DNA of 55,770 bases from Candidatus Thorarchaeota archaeon (GTDB lineage Archaea > Asgardarchaeota > Thorarchaeia > Thorarchaeales > Thorarchaeaceae), in assembly GCA_020348985.1 (NCBI GenBank), contig CP070761.1, positions 441,980-497,749 on the forward strand, written 5' to 3'. Shown here piece by piece: positions 51,349 to 55,770 of this stretch (within the stretch, counting starts at the first letter, position 1; the number at the start of each line of letters is the position of its first letter). The position numbers and the translations under genes were made by a program. The notes under the pieces were generated by a model. That model was given only the letters and a program-made list of their open reading frames with translations, searched no databases and was not told where the DNA came from.

Positions 51349-52629
51349 TTGTCAGAGGTCCACCGAGAACCAATTGAGACAATTGAGTCAAGTCCGAATC
51401 ACGAGGGAAACGTACTAACCGTACTTAATCTATCATTGGTTACATTCCTAGTGCTCCTTGGCTTGAGCATGGTGGCTCCAATCCTCCCCACCTACGCTGA
51501 GAGCTTTGAGGTTTCGTATACACTCGTTGGTTTTGTGGTTTCATCTTTTGCCGTGACAAGAATGATCCTAGACATGCCAGCAGGACTCCTCTCAAGAAGA
51601 TATGACAAGAAGAAGATCATGATATCCGGCCTGCTTCTAATAGTATCATCATCTTTTCTGGCTGGTTTCGCACCCAACTACCTAACCTTGGTGATTGCTC
51701 GGATGTTGGAAGGTGCTGGTTCGGCTCTGTACGTAACAACAGCCACAGTCTTCCTTGCTCAAATATCTGGAGAAGAGAAGAGGGGGCAGTGGATGAGCCT
51801 CTATATGGGAATGTTACTTCTTGGAGCCATCTTCGGACCCACTTTTGGTGGTATTATTGCCGATACCTATGATATTCGGGCCCCGTTCTTTGCCTATGCA
51901 ATCATTACAGGTCTGGGTGTGATTCCAACTTTGACCTTGCCTAGGGTGGTTAATACCGCAAGTGTGGCGCCATCTCTTAATCCGAAAGAAGTCCTGCACG
52001 ATATGCGGGTAGTCCTATCCAATCCCTCGTTTCTCTTTGTTACATTTGCAGTCTTCACGACGTTTTTCTTGCGAACAGGAGTGAGAACAACACTTGTGCC
52101 TCTGTTTGCTGCCAACAATCTTGGTTTGAACGCAAGCGCTATTGGCTGGGTTCTTACGGTTGGAGGAATAACAACCGCATTCACAATTGTGCCAATGGGA
52201 AGCATTTCTGATAGGATTGGCAGGAAGATACCTTTGGCGCTTTGTCTTGTCCTTACTGCAGTGACTACTCTACTGATTCCCTTTTCCATTGACCTATTGA
52301 CTTTGTCAGCTGTACTAGGGGTGTATGGGGCAGTCATTGGTCTATCAGGACCTAGTGCGGCCTATGTAACAGACCTATCGCCACAAGACAAGCTGGAAAT
52401 ATCCATGGGATTGTACCGAATGATCAGTGACTTCGGGTTTGTAGTTGGACCTCTCCTGCTTGGCTTCCTTGCAGACATAACCGCCACTCCTGTGGCTGGA
52501 GATCCGCACTCAGGTCTCATTGGCATGATACCCTTTGTAGTAGCTGCAGTTATCCTCGTTACTGCATTCATTGTACTTCTCAGAGCTGATGATCCTATTA
52601 GACGAAGGAATCAGGCTCCTATGATATGA
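51349..52629 (+). CDS. MFS transporter
   Basis: 426 residues with twelve hydrophobic helices. The A-motif between helices 2 and 3 is GLLSRRYDKKKIMISG, and its counterpart in the second half is GSISDRIGRKIPLAL, both typical of drug:proton antiporters. The first residues are hydrophilic. The substrate is unknown. Start codon TTG/ATG choice follows the reading MSEVHREP. It occupies the module between tRNA fragments A and B. Confidence 0.88.
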   Translation: MSEVHREPIETIESSPNHEGNVLTVLNLSLVTFLVLLGLSMVAPILPTYAESFEVSYTLVGFVVSSFAVTRMILDMPAGLLSRRYDKKKIMISGLLLIVSSSFLAGFAPNYLTLVIARMLEGAGSALYVTTATVFLAQISGEEKRGQWMSLYMGMLLLGAIFGPTFGGIIADTYDIRAPFFAYAIITGLGVIPTLTLPRVVNTASVAPSLNPKEVLHDMRVVLSNPSFLFVTFAVFTTFFLRTGVRTTLVPLFAANNLGLNASAIGWVLTVGGITTAFTIVPMGSISDRIGRKIPLALCLVLTAVTTLLIPFSIDLLTLSAVLGVYGAVIGLSGPSAAYVTDLSPQDKLEISMGLYRMISDFGFVVGPLLLGFLADITATPVAGDPHSGLIGMIPFVVAAVILVTAFIVLLRADDPIRRRNQAPMI

Positions 52630-52656
52630 GCCTATCATGCCCTCAGGAAAAAGGAA

Positions 52657-52685
52657 TGGTGGGCCTACTGAGATAGAAACTCTCA
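52657..52685 (-). repeat. tRNA 3'-end fragment B
   Basis: The minus strand has TGAGA/TCTCA as a 5-bp stem with a 7-nt loop (GTTTCTA), then TAGGCCC, A and an encoded CCA. The stem is intact but the T-loop sequence is altered and shifted by one base. It starts 28 bp after the MFS stop codon. Confidence 0.5.
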
Positions 52686-52779
52686 CCCTCCTCACTGTTT
52701 CTACGAATTACTCAATTGTTCTGGATGATGGTTTTTCACATAAGATAGTTTAATCTACAGTTCAAGAAGCTTGCTCTCG

Positions 52780-54096
52780 ATGTCATCTACAAAGATTGTT
52801 GTAATTGGTGCTGGAAGTCTATCTTTTGGTCTAGGAACTTGCGGAAGCATATTCAATTCTGATATTCTAGAAGGAGCTCACGTGACTCTCCACGATATAA
52901 ACGCGGAGAATCTGGAATTGGCAAGAGAAGCATGTCAAGCAAAGATCGATCACGACGATCTGAATTTCACGTTAGAATCTACAACCAAACGTGAAGAAGC
53001 TCTCAGGGGAGCAGACTTCGTAATCAACTCCATCGAAGTAGGACCAAGATTCTACTGGTGGGAGTTGGATATGAAGATCCCATGGAAGTATGGAAGCTCT
53101 CAAGTTTTCGGAGAGAACGGGGGGCCTGGAGGGATGTTCCATTCACTGCGCGTAGTTCCACCTATACTTGACATTTGTAGAGATATCAACCAAATCTGTC
53201 CCGATGCTATTCTCATAAACTACTCCAATCCTATGTCTAGAATCCTCTTGTCAATCAAAAGAGAATATCCTGATCTAAGGGTAGTTGGTCTTTGTCACGA
53301 AATTGCTCTCGCTCAGGATCTTCTTCCGAAGATTCTGAAAGTCCCTTTTGATAAGATGAACTTGTGGTGTGGAGGATTGAATCACATGGGGGCGATAATC
53401 AAAGCAAGACATAAGGACGACAATGAGGATCTAATCCCTGAAATTCAACGAAGAGGCGTCAAATTCCTGAATAGATGGAGATGGAGCCTAAAATCAAGAT
53501 TGGTGTTTCCCGTTGATTTGACAATCTACATTCTGGAGAAATTCGGATTCATGCCGTATACTACTGATTCTCATTATGGTGAGTATATTGGATGGGCAAG
53601 AGAAGTTGTCAATATGAGAGGTATCAAGAATTTCTACTCTGTCTATCGAAAATACCTTTGGTTCAAAGGACTGCAGATTCGCTTCAGTATTAGAAGGAAA
53701 AGAGGACACAAATTGGTGAAACCCGATCATGAACGAGCAATTCCAATAATAGAAGGCATCCTTTCAGATAGCAATCATCATGAGTTGTCAGTGAATCTTC
53801 CAAATGATGGTATAATCTCTAATCTTCCTAAAGATTCGATTATTGAGTGCCCAGCAATCGTCAATAAATCAGGAGTACAAGGGATAGCTCTTGGAGATTA
53901 TCCAGAACCACTTGTTGATCTACTTAGAGAAGAAATCGGTGTTCAAGATTTGGTTGTAAAAGCCATACTCAACAATTCTAGAGATTATGCCGTGCAAGCT
54001 CTTCAGGCAGATCCAAATTTCCCATGTAAACACCTCATCAATGCATTTCTTGATGAAATGCTAGAGCTTCAAAAAGAATGGGTTACTCTAGCATAG
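52780..54096 (+). CDS. Glycoside hydrolase family 4 (NAD-dependent)
   Basis: 438 residues from ATG at 52780; TTG at 52771 is also in frame. The NAD-binding motif VVIGAGSLSFGLGT, YSNPMSR, GLCHEIALAQ, GLNHMGAI and DSHYGEYIGW are GH4 hallmarks, with Cys and His metal ligands in CHE and NH. GH4 enzymes cleave alpha- or beta-glycosides through an oxidation-elimination mechanism using NAD and Mn. Sugar specificity cannot be set from sequence alone. It fills the module between fragments B and C. Confidence 0.9.
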   Translation: MSSTKIVVIGAGSLSFGLGTCGSIFNSDILEGAHVTLHDINAENLELAREACQAKIDHDDLNFTLESTTKREEALRGADFVINSIEVGPRFYWWELDMKIPWKYGSSQVFGENGGPGGMFHSLRVVPPILDICRDINQICPDAILINYSNPMSRILLSIKREYPDLRVVGLCHEIALAQDLLPKILKVPFDKMNLWCGGLNHMGAIIKARHKDDNEDLIPEIQRRGVKFLNRWRWSLKSRLVFPVDLTIYILEKFGFMPYTTDSHYGEYIGWAREVVNMRGIKNFYSVYRKYLWFKGLQIRFSIRRKRGHKLVKPDHERAIPIIEGILSDSNHHELSVNLPNDGIISNLPKDSIIECPAIVNKSGVQGIALGDYPEPLVDLLREEIGVQDLVVKAILNNSRDYAVQALQADPNFPCKHLINAFLDEMLELQKEWVTLA

Positions 54097-54123
54097 GAGA
54101 ATCATTGTTGAAATAGGGACAAA

Positions 54124-54151
54124 TGTTGGACCGGGCGAGATTCGAACTTGA
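54124..54151 (-). repeat. tRNA 3'-end fragment C
   Basis: The minus strand reads TCAAG-TTCGAAT-CTCGC, then CCGGTCC, A, and ACA in place of CCA. Three of five T-stem pairs remain. It starts 28 bp after the GH4 stop codon. It shares 17 of 20 bases with fragment D, so both come from the same tRNA type. Confidence 0.65.
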
Positions 54152-54250
54152 GATCTCTTCTGTCTGAATGACCTATGAAACATTTGAACGAATGACTATT
54201 AACCGATTTAGGACTCTAGAACGTCTATCGACTATAGACGAGGGGCTTAC

Positions 54251-55678
54251 TTGAAGAGAAGACGCGAATTGCTCGTGACCACATTAGTTGTTCTCGCGGC
54301 TTTGCTGGCCTCTCTTCTGCTTTTCGTTTCACAGGGATTCTGGAATCAGCAAACCAATGACGCACCCGACACTATCATTCACAACGGCGAAATCATCACT
54401 ATGGAACAGTCGCCTGCACAAGTTCAGGCGCTAGCCATCCGGGGAGAGTCTATTCTCGCTATTGGTGATGAGAGTGACATCCTCGCGATGGGAGGTCCAA
54501 GCACACACTTCATCGACCTTGGAGGAAGGACACTTCTACCGGGATTCATTGACTCCCATTCTCATCATATCGGTGACCGGAACTATGTGAACCAATCGAC
54601 TCCAGAGGAAGCGATTGAAAGTGTGCTGAGCTCTGGATGGACCAGTATTTCCGAGCTGTTTGTAAATCAAGACCGCTTGGATGAGCTGAGAACGCTAGAC
54701 GAAGAGGAAAACCTTCGCATTCGTGTTAATGCCTATCTTCCTTTGAGCTGGCAATTCGAAAGATTCGGAGATTGGTATGAAGCCTATCAACCCGGACAGG
54801 AATTCAGTTCGAAGCTGCGGATAGCGGGAGTGAAGATCTTCATGGACAGCTGGTTTACTGACTGGTTACATTATTTCGACCAGATCGAACTGGAGTCGCT
54901 AGTGCAAGAAGCTCATGACGCAGGCTATCAGATTGCCATTCATAGTGTCGTAGAGAATGCTACAGATATAGTCCTGGACACACTTGAAGCGGTGTTGGGA
55001 GGGGAATCGAACCAGCTCTATCGTCACCGCATCGAACATCTTGTCTTGCTCAGAGACGACCAAATCGATAGAATGGGCAGTCTTGGGATTATTGCCTCGT
55101 TCCAACTTCCTTGGTTCAATTCAGATTGGATAGAAGCTCAGTCTTTTCCATATCTACAAGATTATTCGCATCTTGCAGGAAGATGGCGAGATATTGTTCA
55201 AGCAGGAATACCCTCACTCGGGAGTACTGACTTTCCTTGGAATCTGGGAGAAGTAAGGTCTGCTATGAGAACTCTCTCCATGGCCGTCACTAGGATCGGT
55301 CTACAAGAGCTTACTCCCCTCGATTGGATGTTGAATCAAACACTCAGCGTCGAGCAAGCCCTACGGATTATGACAATAGATGCTGCCTATGGTACGTTTC
55401 AGGAAGACGTGAAAGGAAGCATCAGGGTTGGGAAGCTCGCAGATTTCGTTGTTCTCTCTGATAATCCACTGACAGTTCCTGAAAGCAGTCTGGCTAACAT
55501 AGAGGTGCTAATGACAATAGTTGGAGGGGTCGCGGAATATACCGCCCCGGGACAGCAGTTTCTATCTACTGTCTACGTGGGCGCCAGCAGCCAAACAGTA
55601 GTAGGATCAGGCCAAATAATCAAGATGGAGATGGTGGACCGGACGAGATTTGAACTCGCTACTACTTGGACAGGTTAA
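54251..55678 (+). CDS. Exported amidohydrolase (YtcJ-like)
   Basis: 475 residues starting at TTG. An N-terminal signal/anchor helix (LLVTTLVVLAALLASLLLFV) precedes the amidohydrolase_3 fold: NGEIITME, the metal motif GFIDSHSHH, IAIHSVVENATD, YRHRIEHLVL and SLGSTDFPWNLGE, ending with GSIRVGKLADFVVLSDNPL. Family members hydrolyse amide or related bonds and bind metal. The last 15 or so codons (MVDRTRFELATTWTG) are read from tRNA fragment D, so the natural C terminus may have been altered. Confidence 0.85.
   Translation: MKRRRELLVTTLVVLAALLASLLLFVSQGFWNQQTNDAPDTIIHNGEIITMEQSPAQVQALAIRGESILAIGDESDILAMGGPSTHFIDLGGRTLLPGFIDSHSHHIGDRNYVNQSTPEEAIESVLSSGWTSISELFVNQDRLDELRTLDEEENLRIRVNAYLPLSWQFERFGDWYEAYQPGQEFSSKLRIAGVKIFMDSWFTDWLHYFDQIELESLVQEAHDAGYQIAIHSVVENATDIVLDTLEAVLGGESNQLYRHRIEHLVLLRDDQIDRMGSLGIIASFQLPWFNSDWIEAQSFPYLQDYSHLAGRWRDIVQAGIPSLGSTDFPWNLGEVRSAMRTLSMAVTRIGLQELTPLDWMLNQTLSVEQALRIMTIDAAYGTFQEDVKGSIRVGKLADFVVLSDNPLTVPESSLANIEVLMTIVGGVAEYTAPGQQFLSTVYVGASSQTVVGSGQIIKMEMVDRTRFELATTWTG
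55632..55659 (-). repeat. tRNA 3'-end fragment D
   Basis: The minus strand has an intact T-arm, GCGAG-TTCAAAT-CTCGT (one G-T pair), then CCGGTCC, A and CCA. The sequence 5' of it (ACTGGCTTAGATCTGG) resembles a D-arm, but no 5' acceptor strand pairs with CCGGTCC. It overlaps the last codons of the amidohydrolase gene. It is the best preserved of the four fragments. Confidence 0.7.
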
Positions 55679-55770
55679 GATCCAGATCTAAGCCAGTTCT
55701 TGGGATTTCGTCGAATCCGATTTCGAGCTTGGTTCGGATACGTGTCAAGGCAGATCTTAAGAAAACGAGC

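Overview
The window is a piece of an archaeal chromosome. The evidence is archaeal/eukaryotic-type translation and secretion genes (P1/L12, P0/L10, L31e, L39e, LX/L18a, S19e, aIF6, Nep1, RNase P component 4, prefoldin alpha, FtsY, SecE, Spt5), TATA boxes about 25-35 bp upstream of tRNA genes, bulge-helix-bulge introns in two tRNA genes, and a eukaryote-type topoisomerase IB. TopoIB, FtsZ, an MtrH/corrinoid pair and geranylgeranyl reductase together suggest an Asgard (for example Thorarchaeota-like) or deep TACK lineage. That placement is inference. There are no rRNA genes, CRISPR arrays, transposases or integrases.

Layout. 0-6.5 kb: a Trm112-like protein, then an operon gcvPA-gcvPB-LpdD-like-MoaD/SAMP-like-MtaB-type methylthiotransferase, convergent with a Gfo/Idh/MocA dehydrogenase. 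6.5-12 kb: tRNAs Leu, Thr and Arg, an MBL hydrolase, thiL with a radical SAM/HhH protein, two unassigned structured intergenic segments and a nucleoside phosphorylase relic. 12-15.4 kb: HDAC-like deacetylase, flotillin-like SPFH protein and an NfeD-like partner with a His/Asp-rich loop. 15.6-27 kb: a long minus-strand information-processing block (ftsZ-secE-spt5-rpl11-rpl1-rpl10-rpl12, and rps19e-pdcd5-rpl39e-rpl31e-eif6-rplX-pfdA-ftsY) with argF and a PfkB kinase between the two parts. 27-34 kb: nep1, a tRNA-Gly followed by a one-gene module ending in a copy of the tRNA 3' end, mscL, a corrinoid protein and MtrH, TopoIB, ArsC-like and FMN flavoproteins. 34-49 kb: mixed metabolic and membrane genes, tRNA-Gly(GCC), tRNA-Val and tRNA-Phe, and a 272-bp tandem duplication carrying a small membrane-protein gene. 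49-55.7 kb: accessory membrane, surface and catabolic genes.

The least expected structure is at the right end. Three cargo genes (MFS transporter, GH4 glycosidase, exported amidohydrolase) lie in successive modules of about 1.5 kb, separated by four same-strand tRNA 3'-end fragments (51.13, 52.66, 54.12 and 55.63 kb). The fragments look more decayed from right to left. A similar single-gene module follows the intact tRNA-Gly at 27.9 kb. This looks like stepwise accretion of very small integrase-free cassettes at tRNA 3' ends.

All eight intact tRNA genes encode their CCA tail. Several genes start with GTG or TTG, so many start sites were chosen from family length, promoter position or Shine-Dalgarno context.
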